From: Bacillota bacterium
GTDB lineage: Bacteria > Bacillota > Clostridia > Saccharofermentanales > Saccharofermentanaceae
Length of the DNA: 15,802 nucleotides
NCBI GenBank assembly: GCA_023397475.1
Contig: JAEWUD010000003.1
Location: 1-15,802 of the forward strand
Reading direction: 5' to 3'
Positions 1 through 6,460 of the stretch are shown here, in pieces. The translations under genes and the position numbers were made by a program. Position 1 is the first letter of the stretch; every line of letters begins with the position of its first letter. The notes under the pieces are model-generated. The model ran no database searches and was not told the origin of the DNA. It saw only the letters and a program-made list of their open reading frames with translations.

Positions 1-334
1 GGGACATAGTCCGGTCGGGACCATGCCGAACGGAACCTATGGCATGCCGTGGCAGATCTATGCCGCCGGGTACATGCCGCAGGTCAGTTCGGCGCGCGCA
101 AAATCTCTCGAAAAGCTCGATGCCGGCACGAAAACGCTCGATGCCGCCAGCCAGATGACGATTGCCAACGCAGAGGCGTACATCATCTACAACGATCCTT
201 CCGGCTCGAAATACAATGCCGCGCGCCAGCAGACAATCAGCGAGCTAATCGCGAGCGATAAGAGCTCATTGACCCTGCAGAAGATTGAGAACAAGACGCT
301 GGCTAAGCAAGTCGGTCAGTATCTGGACAGCTAA
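1..334 (+). CDS. RHS-repeat protein, C-terminal tip (5' end outside window)
   Basis: The frame is open from the left edge (codons start at base 2) and reads GHSPVGTMPNGTYG at its start, so the ATG at base 23 is internal rather than a real start. The GHSP stretch shares 14 identical bases (GGGACATAGTCCGG) with the end of the RHS core remnant at 2288-2301. This places the segment just after the conserved core that closes the RHS shell. In RHS proteins the part after this point is the variable tip, often a toxin. The visible tip is about 110 residues, Ala/Lys/Gln-rich and probably helical, with no catalytic motif I recognise. Its stop (332-334) overlaps the stop of the converging ATPase gene, and no immunity gene follows on the same strand. 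The assignment to RHS is an inference from the shared junction; the tip's function is unknown. Confidence 0.6.
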   Translation, partial: GHSPVGTMPNGTYGMPWQIYAAGYMPQVSSARAKSLEKLDAGTKTLDAASQMTIANAEAYIIYNDPSGSKYNAARQQTISELIASDKSSLTLQKIENKTLAKQVGQYLDS

Positions 335-1632
335 AACAAGGATCCATCCAGCAGGAAATCAACAATGCCAATGTTTAAAACACCATTGTCATCATACCAT
401 CTTTTCCGGACGTCATGACGGACGATAATTTTAGGAAATGAATCTCCTGCTAACAGAAACGGTGCAACTTCCGTTTGAATTTTCTTTTCGTTTTCCATGG
501 CGTAAGCGGATTGAATGTATAATTTCTTGCCGCCTTTTGACGCGATAAAGTCAATCTCCCGAGTAACTCGCTTCTGTTTGCCATCCGGTGATTTTTCCGT
601 TGAGGAGATTACCCCGATATCAACGCTGGCGCGTCGAGCGATTAGCTCGTTGTACACAATGTTCTCCATAATGTGTGTCAGTTCCTGCTGGCGAAATCCG
701 ATGCGAGCATTGCGAAGCCCGATATCTTCGCAATAGTACTTGTTCGGATATTCAAAATAGTACTTTCCTTTCACATCATAACGATTGCATTCTCTAAAAA
801 GAAAGGCGTCATTTAAGTGTTCCATGTATGCTTTTACTGTATTTGGAGAGACCTGTTCTTCGCGTTTCAACCTTTTCATTGAATTGATGGCGTTCGCTAT
901 ATTCGTCGGATTTGTCAATGAACCGATGGACGAGCAAAGCAGATTCAGGATGTCTGATAGAACATCCTCGCGATTGATCTTCTTTCGTTCCACAATGTCC
1001 TTGATGTAAACTTCTGAAAAGAGAGAAGATAGATACGACATCTTCGCTTCATCGTCAGGACGGGAAAGAACCAGGGGCATACCACCATAAAACGCATATT
1101 GCTCAAATGCGTCGTATTGATCGCCTCCGACTGCTTCGTAGAATTCAGCGAATGTGAGCGGATGAACACGGATTTCATCGCTTCTGCCGCGAAATTCTGT
1201 GAGTATATCGGTGGATAACATACGGGAATTACTGCCTGTCACATAGATATCGAGATTCGGTATGGAACGAAGATCATTTAAAGCATCGTAGAAAGTGATC
1301 AGTTTTCCGGACGGATTATAGGGATTCGGAACACGATCGGACATCTGAATCTCGTCAATGAACAAGTAGAAAGGTTCATCATTACCGTCTGTATAGCTTC
1401 GAACATGCGCACTGAGTTCGAGAGGATTGCGAAATTGAATATCTCGTGCGAGATCAAGCTCAACACTGATTATATGATCGCCCTGAACACCTTTGGCAAG
1501 TAAATGACGCCGGTATAAATTGCGCAGTAGATACGATTTTCCACATCGGCGGATACCTGTAATGACCTTGACCTGGCCGTCCCAAGCGAAGTTAATAAGT
1601 TGATTTAAATATTGATCGCGTTGAATCTCCAT
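331..1632 (-). CDS. AAA_14 / DUF4143 family ATPase
   Basis: This is a 433-residue ATP-binding protein of the widespread AAA_14-DUF4143 family. The Walker A is GIRRCGKS (residues 26-33), the Walker B is YLFIDEIQ (89-96), and a sensor-like TGSNS lies at 132-136. The C-terminal DUF4143 half carries REIDFIA (358-364) followed by LYIQ, which resembles the PD-(D/E)xK-like core described for this family. Length and domain order are normal. I chose the ATG at 1632 because GGAGG lies six bases upstream and the protein then starts in the usual MEIQRDQYLNQL way. A TTG at 1671 would add 13 residues, but it lies only a few bases after the predicted transcription start. Members are common accessory genes, sometimes treated as toxin/antitoxin-like, but their biological role is unsettled. 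The gene converges on the RHS tip with overlapping stops. Confidence 0.92.
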   Translation of the reverse strand: MEIQRDQYLNQLINFAWDGQVKVITGIRRCGKSYLLRNLYRRHLLAKGVQGDHIISVELDLARDIQFRNPLELSAHVRSYTDGNDEPFYLFIDEIQMSDRVPNPYNPSGKLITFYDALNDLRSIPNLDIYVTGSNSRMLSTDILTEFRGRSDEIRVHPLTFAEFYEAVGGDQYDAFEQYAFYGGMPLVLSRPDDEAKMSYLSSLFSEVYIKDIVERKKINREDVLSDILNLLCSSIGSLTNPTNIANAINSMKRLKREEQVSPNTVKAYMEHLNDAFLFRECNRYDVKGKYYFEYPNKYYCEDIGLRNARIGFRQQELTHIMENIVYNELIARRASVDIGVISSTEKSPDGKQKRVTREIDFIASKGGKKLYIQSAYAMENEKKIQTEVAPFLLAGDSFPKIIVRHDVRKRWYDDNGVLNIGIVDFLLDGSLF

Positions 1633-1683
1633 TTCAGCCTCCGTTGCGAACTTGCGTATAAAATTACGCAACCTTTCAATGTC

Positions 1684-1712
1684 ATTCTATATTTTGTTGC
1701 TATAATAGTCAA
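1684..1712 (-). promoter_or_regulatory. Sigma-70-type promoter of the DUF4143 ATPase
   Basis: Read on the minus strand there is TTGACT, a 17-base spacer and TAGAAT. This predicts transcription from near 1677 and a leader of about 45 bases before the ATG at 1632. The plus strand of the same segment contains TGCTATAAT (1698-1706), an extended -10 that could fire the other way into the pseudogene scar. Confidence 0.6.
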
Positions 1713-1716
1713 ACAA

Positions 1717-1760
1717 CCCGGTGAGAACTTGTGTGATATACAGCAGTACTTCTCAACGGG
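1717..1760 (-). terminator. Relic hairpin terminator (copy of the one at 8220-8263)
   Basis: The arms are CCCGGTGAGA (1717-1726) and TCTCAACGGG (1751-1760), with one mismatch. On the minus strand it is followed by GTTGTTTGACT. Arm sequence, arm spacing (44 nt overall) and flanks match the terminator behind the M28 peptidase gene, so this is part of the duplicated relic described for 1761-1971. Confidence 0.6.
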
Positions 1761-1971
1761 CCGGTATCGGTTGTTGTATTTTTTGTTTCGCGGAGGTGTT
1801 TTATGCGCGAAGAAAATCTCGTTATCGCATGCTATTCCGGCATCTCGGGTGGCTGTTTTCGCCACTGCCTTGTCTGTCGCCACCGCATTATCACCGGTAT
1901 GCCAATGCAGACGCAAGACCGGGATCAGCACGGAAGGATGGATCAGAAGGACGGCGATCAGCACCAGCGCC
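1761..1971 (-). pseudogene. Remnant of an M28 peptidase gene 3' end
   Basis: On the minus strand this reads LIAVLLIHPSVLIPVLRLHW, which aligns with LVAVLLIHLTVLIPVVRLLW at the C terminus of the peptidase encoded at 8331-10007. The match continues through the Ala-rich tail. The distance from the terminator hairpin to the shared ATCAGCACGG block is almost the same in both copies (164 and 168 bases). The position of the TGA stop has become TGC in this copy. Only the last 45 or so codons and the 3' flank remain; no start, peptidase domain or promoter is present. It abuts the RHS remnant at about 1971, so this is a junction of two gene fragments in opposite orientation. Confidence 0.75.
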
Positions 1972-2318
1972 GCGACCTACGACTACGACCCCTTCGGCAT
2001 TGTGATCGAAAAGACCGGCGACGCTGATAACGACGTGCTTTTCGCGGGCTATCAGTACGATCCCGAGACGGGCTTGATCTTTATCCATCCCAAACTCTCA
2101 CAGATTGAGCTTATGCCTACAATATTAGAATCACCTTTACAAGAACTACCTGAACTCGCGCATGTACTTGCTCGTCACGGCGCGTTTCCTGCAGGAGGAC
2201 ACGTACACTGGTGTGGGCAGCGACCCGCTGTCTCTGAACCTGTACACGTACTGCTACAACAGCCCGCTCAAGTACTTTGGATCCGACGGGACATAGTCCG
2301 GAGTATGTTGGTCATTAA
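1972..2318 (+). pseudogene. RHS core remnant, disrupted by insertion and frameshift
   Basis: The first part reads ATYDYDPFGIVIEKTGDADN and then LFAGYQYDPETGL, the conserved RHS repeat-associated core. After base 2076 a 64-nt stretch (2077-2140) has no RHS character and shifts the frame. The core resumes at 2141 as YLNSRMY, TARFLQEDTYTGVG and DPLSLNLYTYCYNSPLKYF. One extra base near 2280 then shifts the frame again, so the expected DPTGHSPEYVGH (ending at TAA, 2316-2318) follows a run that reads SDGT-stop. No start codon or upstream RHS repeats are present. This is a displaced core/tip fragment of the kind left behind when RHS tips are exchanged, and is not expected to be expressed. Confidence 0.85.
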
Positions 2319-2382
2319 GGGATTCATTTATACTCTACAATTATTTATCAATTGCGAAGTATATTGGGTAACATAAAGAAAT

Positions 2383-2423
2383 AAGCCCGGATTAACCGAG
2401 CTCATTCGTTTTCTTCTGGGCTT
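2383..2423. terminator. Weak hairpin near the end of the RHS remnant
   Basis: AAGCCC (2383-2388) can pair with GGGCTT (2418-2423), with a small inner CGG/CCG. On the plus strand it continues into TTCGCG rather than a proper U-run, so terminator function is doubtful. It lies about 50 bases past the stop of the minus-strand zinc-ribbon gene and could also serve that gene. Confidence 0.25.
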
Positions 2424-2469
2424 TTCGCGATGAAAAAATATTGTCTCTTCTCCGATCAATTCTAATCTC

Positions 2470-2703
2470 TTAAGGCAACGCGTTCATCGCTTCCGAGATG
2501 CGATAGGCGATGTAGAGGAACAGGATGATGCATCCGACAATTCCAATGACCATGCGAAGCGGGAAACGCTTCTGAACAACGTTCGAGGGGGAAGGCGCCG
2601 CCGGATCTCTTAGCGGATTTCCACAAGAGATACAGTTAACCACGGTGTCGTCGTTTTGTTGGCTACATTTCATACATAAAGTCATAATGTTGTTTCTTTT
2701 CAT
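2470..2703 (-). CDS. Small zinc-ribbon membrane protein
   Basis: A 77-residue protein with an N-terminal zinc ribbon (Cys10, Cys13, Cys24, Cys27, as CMKC and CISC) and a short Pro/Ser-rich linker. One hydrophobic segment follows (about residues 51-68, MVIGIVGCIILFLYIAYR). This layout is common in Bacillota: a cytoplasmic zinc ribbon tethered to the membrane, usually of unknown function. No good ribosome-binding site is seen before ATG 2703 or before the internal ATG at 2685, so the start is uncertain. The reading frame is convincing because the four cysteines and the membrane helix fit one another. It is monocistronic, between the RHS scar and the first repeat array. Confidence 0.7.
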   Translation of the reverse strand: MKRNNIMTLCMKCSQQNDDTVVNCISCGNPLRDPAAPSPSNVVQKRFPLRMVIGIVGCIILFLYIAYRISEAMNALP

Positions 2704-2909
2704 AAATAAATAATAATTTATCTGCGAATGAAAAATTGCCCTTTCGGAACATAATATATCATTTTTCGTTGATTTTCTATAGCTGTGAAATTGCGAGAAA
2801 ATAAGCGTGATATTTTGGCGATTTCAACGATCAGCTGGTGGAGCGCAACTCTTGCATATCGTCAAGCTGGCAGGTTTGAGTAGACATTAAAATATGAGTG
2901 GAAGGGTGA

Positions 2910-3109
2910 CCTACTAGATCGCACATCGAACCTGATTTAGTAGGCTTGTCATTGATAAGAATCACGCGCCGGGACACCAGCGCACCTACTCAAATGAGCT
3001 AATCAATCGATTGAGTAGGTTCGTCAATGACAAAAATCTCGCGCAGCGATGGCGGCGCACCTACTCAAATGCTCTCAAAGGCCGATTTAGTAGGTTTGTC
3101 ATTGATAGA
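2910..3109 (-). repeat. Tandem 75-bp palindromic repeat, array A (3 units)
   Basis: Three units start exactly 75 bases apart at 2910, 2985 and 3060. Each has a 35-base palindromic part bounded by CCTACT and AGTAGG, then a spacer that begins with a form of TTTGTCATTGATAA. It is the same family as the array at 6461-6920 but in inverted orientation, so it is listed as minus. The middle unit has the best stem, CCTACTCAA against TTGAGTAGG; the outer two have one mismatch or a shorter stem. The spacers are less conserved than in the larger array. The bases just before it (about 2704-2909) hold no gene I can support. Confidence 0.9.
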
Positions 3110-3350
3110 CAGTCATCTCATTTGATGTTTTGTTTTATCTTTCTCGTAATCTCTGCAGTTTGATCGGCGACTTTTTCGGAACGGCGGAATAACATGATGT
3201 GTGATGCATAGCAAATACTTATCTCGCAACATCCACTACATCATGATGGTTGTTGCGACTTTTTTCGCAATTCTGGTGAGACTTATTATCTCTTTTCGAT
3301 TATACTTGATGACAGATGTATCGTAGTTTGAAGACTCTGCGAGGTGCTAT
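3110..3350 (+). promoter_or_regulatory. Leader region of the glycosyltransferase operon
   Basis: There is no gene here. A plausible -10 box, TATACT, lies at 3301-3306, but the matching -35 (around 3278-3283) is weak. GCAACA (3226-3231) can pair with TGTTGC (3251-3256) around the palindrome CATCATGATG. A GAGGTG just ahead of ATG 3351 is the likely ribosome-binding site. Confidence 0.3.
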
Positions 3351-5045
3351 ATGGAGAAGATCAATAAACACCACCGAATCGTTGTCATCGTCCTAATGGG
3401 CTTGATGCTCGTCGCAGGGCTCTTTGTCACGCCGGATTACGGGATGCCGTGGGACGAGCTGTTGGAGATTCGGACGTTGGGGTCCAATGTGCGCGAGTAC
3501 ATCGGGCTGGTTCAGGGCGAGGAAGCGGAGCCGAAGCAGTCGGCGAGCCGGATCGGGTTCACAGACTATACGGAGAATCCCGATATGGACCACGGACAGT
3601 CGGTGTACTATGCCTTCTCGCCGGCCTTGTTTATTGACCTTGGGGAGGGCGCCGAGCGATCGCTGATGATTCTGTGGCATGGATATACGTTTCTGATCTT
3701 TATGGTCGGCGTGGTCGCGCTGTACTTTATTTGTTCGACGCTTGGCGGGGACTGGAAATACGGGGTGCTGGGCAGCTTGTTCTTGTATTTGAGCCCGCGG
3801 TTTTTCGCGGAGGGGCACTATAACAGTAAGGACATCGTGACGATGTCGGTCGCGCTTTTGTGTATCTGGTTCGGAATGAAGATGATCGGCTCGAAAAAAT
3901 TCGGGTACGCGGTGCTTTTCGCGTTGGCGGGTGCGATCGCGACGAACACGCGAATCTCGGCTTTGTTCCTGTTCGGGCTGTTCGGGATTCTGTATATTGT
4001 CTCGCTGTCGGTCAAGAAGGAGTGGAGTAAGAAGAATTTCTTCGTGGGACTTACTGCGGTTGTGGCATTTGTCGGGTTCTACTATCTGATCTCGCCGGCG
4101 GCCTGGCGCGAGCCGGTTGAGTTCATCTCATACACGCTGACGAGGTCTTCGGACTTCAGCGCGTGGCCGGGGCTTGTGTATTTCTGGGGAGTTCCGCAGC
4201 GGCCGGTTCCTTCGCAATATATTCCAGTCATGATCGGGGTGACGACGCCGCTACTTCTATTGCTTCTGATCCTCGCGGGGCACGTTACTTCGATTCTCCA
4301 ACTCGTGAAGGATATCAAGGAGAAGAAGTTCTCGATCGCGACGCCGGTGTATTTGCTGTGTGTCGTGTACATCTGGACGTTCCTGCTTTTCGCGATGATT
4401 CGGCTGCCGATTCTCTATAACAGCTGGCGGCATTTCTACTTCCTGTACGGAGCGATGTTGATTCTTGCGGTCGGGGCGGTCCAGTTTATTGTCTCGCGCC
4501 TAAAGGGGCGGGCGAAATGGATACCGGTCGCTGCGGTCGGGGCGCAGTTGGCGGTGTGTCTTGCGCTTATCTTCATGAGTCACCCGTTCCAGTTCGTGTA
4601 TTTCAACACGCTCGCGGGGCCGAATCCGGCGCAGGGATATGAGTTCGATTATTGGAATGTCTCGCAGGTGAACCTGTTGATGAAGCTGGTCGATGAGAAT
4701 ACGGATGTTCTGGTATTCAACATCAGCGCGAACGACTGGTACACGGCGGACGGGCTCATGAAGGCTTACCGGATCTTGCCGGAAGAGTACAAAGAGCACA
4801 TCAATGTGTTGGCGTTCTACGGCGGGACGAATGACTCTGCGGATTATGTGATGCAGAACGAGATGCCGGAGAAGGTGATGGCGCTCGAGAAGATCAGAGG
4901 ACAGGATTACTGGATCTATATGGGGAATGATTTCGTGCCGGCGGAGGTCTGCGAGAAGGCTGCGGTGCTGACCAGCCAGACATCGCCGTTCAGTCAACCG
5001 GTGGACTTCATGATAATCTATGCGTTAGAGGAGCCGGCAACGTGA
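3351..5045 (+). CDS. GT39-like polytopic membrane glycosyltransferase
   Basis: A 564-residue multi-spanning membrane protein resembling the GT-C fold (PMT/ArnT-like, family 39) glycosyltransferases, which transfer sugars from a polyprenyl-phosphate donor on the outer face of the membrane. Residues 11-27 form the first membrane segment. The first outer loop has the acidic pair Asp35-Glu36 (GMPWDE), where this fold places its catalytic acid. The motif PRFFAEGHYNSKD (149-161) follows the third hydrophobic stretch and is a hallmark of bacterial GT39-like proteins. Many further hydrophobic segments follow up to about residue 425. The last 140 residues are soluble and probably extracytoplasmic. The acceptor is unknown. 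The stop overlaps the GTG start of the MerR gene by 4 nt, so the two are probably translationally coupled. Confidence 0.8.
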   Translation: MEKINKHHRIVVIVLMGLMLVAGLFVTPDYGMPWDELLEIRTLGSNVREYIGLVQGEEAEPKQSASRIGFTDYTENPDMDHGQSVYYAFSPALFIDLGEGAERSLMILWHGYTFLIFMVGVVALYFICSTLGGDWKYGVLGSLFLYLSPRFFAEGHYNSKDIVTMSVALLCIWFGMKMIGSKKFGYAVLFALAGAIATNTRISALFLFGLFGILYIVSLSVKKEWSKKNFFVGLTAVVAFVGFYYLISPAAWREPVEFISYTLTRSSDFSAWPGLVYFWGVPQRPVPSQYIPVMIGVTTPLLLLLLILAGHVTSILQLVKDIKEKKFSIATPVYLLCVVYIWTFLLFAMIRLPILYNSWRHFYFLYGAMLILAVGAVQFIVSRLKGRAKWIPVAAVGAQLAVCLALIFMSHPFQFVYFNTLAGPNPAQGYEFDYWNVSQVNLLMKLVDENTDVLVFNISANDWYTADGLMKAYRILPEEYKEHINVLAFYGGTNDSADYVMQNEMPEKVMALEKIRGQDYWIYMGNDFVPAEVCEKAAVLTSQTSPFSQPVDFMIIYALEEPAT

Positions 5046-5437
5046 CTATTTATTCGCGAAAAGAAACGGCCGCGAAGACTGGAATATCTTCGGATACGCT
5101 CCGGTACTATGAGCAACAAGGCGTCATTCCGGCCCCGTCACGCGCGGATAACAGCTACCGTCAGTACGATGATGACGACATTGTCCGGATTCTCTTCATC
5201 AAGCAGGCGAAACGCTGCGGGTTCACACTTAAAGAGATCGCACGCACAATGGCTCTTGTAGAAGGACCCAAGAACTGTGACGCCGACAGCGGTGCGATCA
5301 TCGATGCGAAGATCCAACAAATTGATTCCCAGATCGAAACCCTCAATATAATGAAGGGAATGCTCCGCCTCTACAAAGACAAATTGAACGACCTCGACAG
5401 TTGTACTCTCCGCAGTTACCTGCTCGAGAAAGAATAA
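5042..5437 (+). CDS. MerR-family transcriptional regulator
   Basis: A 131-residue MerR-type activator. The N-terminal winged helix-turn-helix is clear: YSRKETAAKTGISSDTLRYY (4-23), then YRQYDDDDIVRI and the FTLKEI segment. A dimerisation coiled coil covers about residues 85-118. Cys79 and Cys121 flank the coiled coil, as the metal-binding cysteines do in ZntR/CueR-type members; Cys59 is in the DNA-binding half. A metal or thiol-reactive ligand is therefore possible but not shown. The start is GTG 5042, overlapping the TGA of the glycosyltransferase gene, so it lacks its own leader. A promoter with an elongated spacer lies 5 bases downstream of its stop, pointing at the flavodoxin/ferredoxin gene as its likely target. 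Confidence 0.9.
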   Translation: MTIYSRKETAAKTGISSDTLRYYEQQGVIPAPSRADNSYRQYDDDDIVRILFIKQAKRCGFTLKEIARTMALVEGPKNCDADSGAIIDAKIQQIDSQIETLNIMKGMLRLYKDKLNDLDSCTLRSYLLEKE

Positions 5438-5441
5438 TCCC

Positions 5442-5473
5442 TTGACATTGCACCCTGCTCCAGACCTTATCCT
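5442..5473 (+). promoter_or_regulatory. Candidate MerR-activated promoter (20-bp spacer)
   Basis: TTGACA (5442-5447) and TATCCT (5468-5473) are separated by 20 bases. A good -35 with an over-long 19-20 bp spacer is the signature of promoters that MerR proteins activate by DNA distortion. It lies between the MerR gene and the flavodoxin/ferredoxin gene. I could not find a clean inverted repeat in the spacer, so the operator is unproven. Confidence 0.5.
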
Positions 5474-5514
5474 GCTCTCAGGCGAATGGCCGAGTTAGGA
5501 TAGGGGTGTGGCGA

Positions 5515-6063
5515 ATGAATACGATAATATTTTATTTCTCCGGAACGGGAAACTCTCTTCTCGTCGCAAGACAGATTGCCGCGAAGATGGGGGACGTTCC
5601 AATTCTGTCTATGACTTCGATGACTGATGAACTGGCCCCCAAATCGGGTGGTGCGAGTGTCGTCGGATTCGTTTTCCCGGTATATTTCTATGCACTGCCG
5701 GAGCTTGTCAAAGCGTTCGTACGCAAGTGCGTTTTCGAGCCAGATTCGTACTTCTTTGCGGCGGTGACCAGCGGGGGAGACGCAGGCAATGCGCTTTTCG
5801 AGTTGGATACGATACTTCGCGAGAAGAACAGTCGATTGCATTATGGCGTGGAAGTTCCTCTTGGGGATAACAGCATCGAGATCCGGACACCCGCAAATGT
5901 CGTCGAGCGACGGATCTCCGAAGCGGATTCACTCCTTGATCCGCTCGTTCGGGCGGTATGTGACCGAGATCGGAGCTCGATAGTAAAGAACCTCCAAAGG
6001 AGCCAAGTGGCGGCGCTGAAGAGCGCGACGATTCGGCTGGCGATGCGTCGTTACTATCAATAA
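5515..6063 (+). CDS. EFR1-like flavodoxin domain, cut short by an in-frame TAA
   Basis: The 182-residue product begins MNTIIFYFSGTGNSLLVARQ. SGTGNS (9-14) is the FMN phosphate-binding loop of flavodoxin-like folds. FPVYF (54-58) and VTSGGDAGNA (84-93) match the other conserved turns of EFR1-type proteins, which couple a flavodoxin domain to two 4Fe-4S clusters. The ATG at 5515 gives the family's usual start; a GTG at 5506 is possible, and GGGGTG lies upstream. The reading frame stops at TAA (6061-6063). The same frame then continues with the missing two-cluster domain, so the gene is best read as one interrupted gene of about 286 residues. A stable flavodoxin-only product remains possible. 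It sits behind a MerR-type promoter. Confidence 0.75.
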   Translation: MNTIIFYFSGTGNSLLVARQIAAKMGDVPILSMTSMTDELAPKSGGASVVGFVFPVYFYALPELVKAFVRKCVFEPDSYFFAAVTSGGDAGNALFELDTILREKNSRLHYGVEVPLGDNSIEIRTPANVVERRISEADSLLDPLVRAVCDRDRSSIVKNLQRSQVAALKSATIRLAMRRYYQ

Positions 6064-6375
6064 GAAGATCGAAGGGTCGATGACTCGGTATGTTCGAATT
6101 GCGGATTATGTGAGAAGATTTGCCCGGTGGGCAATATAACTATTTCAAGCCGAGAGGATCCGGGTCAGCCAGAGAAACAAAGTCCGTTGGTTTCTGGAGA
6201 AACGGCAAGCGCACTTGGGCAAGTACGGATCCGGGAGAATTGCGTCAGCTGTTTTGCCTGTATCAACTACTGCCCGAAGCAGGCGATACATTTCGGGCAA
6301 ATTCATCCGCGAAAAGAGACGCAGTATCGGGTTCCCGGGATTAAGGCAGGCGATCTTGTCGGGTTGGGGAGGTAG
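6064..6375 (+). pseudogene. 2x[4Fe-4S] ferredoxin half of the EFR1-like gene
   Basis: Directly in frame with the flavodoxin part, this reads through 103 codons to TAG. Cluster motif one is CSNCGLCEKICP (6091-6126) and cluster motif two is CVSCFACINYCP. All eight cysteines have correct 4Fe-4S spacing, so the region shows no decay apart from the TAA before it. No in-frame ATG, GTG or TTG lies ahead of the first cluster. The first possible start (GTG 6127) would lose that cluster, so independent translation of the full domain is unlikely. It is called a pseudogene fragment on that basis. A sequencing error or a recent nonsense mutation would explain it equally well. Confidence 0.75.
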
Positions 6376-6460
6376 GCGGATGATGGTGGGGTAGTCATAA
6401 GGTGATGATTCCAGTGTTGCGGATACTGAAAGGTCTCCATAGTGAATGGATCTTCTTATA

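Noticed and set aside
1612..2376. 254-residue plus-strand open frame over the scar
   Set aside because: It is a chance fusion: the antisense of the M28 remnant joined to the first half of the RHS remnant, then out-of-frame RHS sequence.
3304..3315. ACTTGATGACAG shared by the leaders at 3304 and 10291
   Set aside because: A 12-base match between two places in 15.8 kb is expected by chance several times.
6127..6375. Independent small ferredoxin gene starting at GTG 6127
   Set aside because: This start would discard the first 4Fe-4S motif, which is intact just upstream in the same frame, and has no clear ribosome-binding site.
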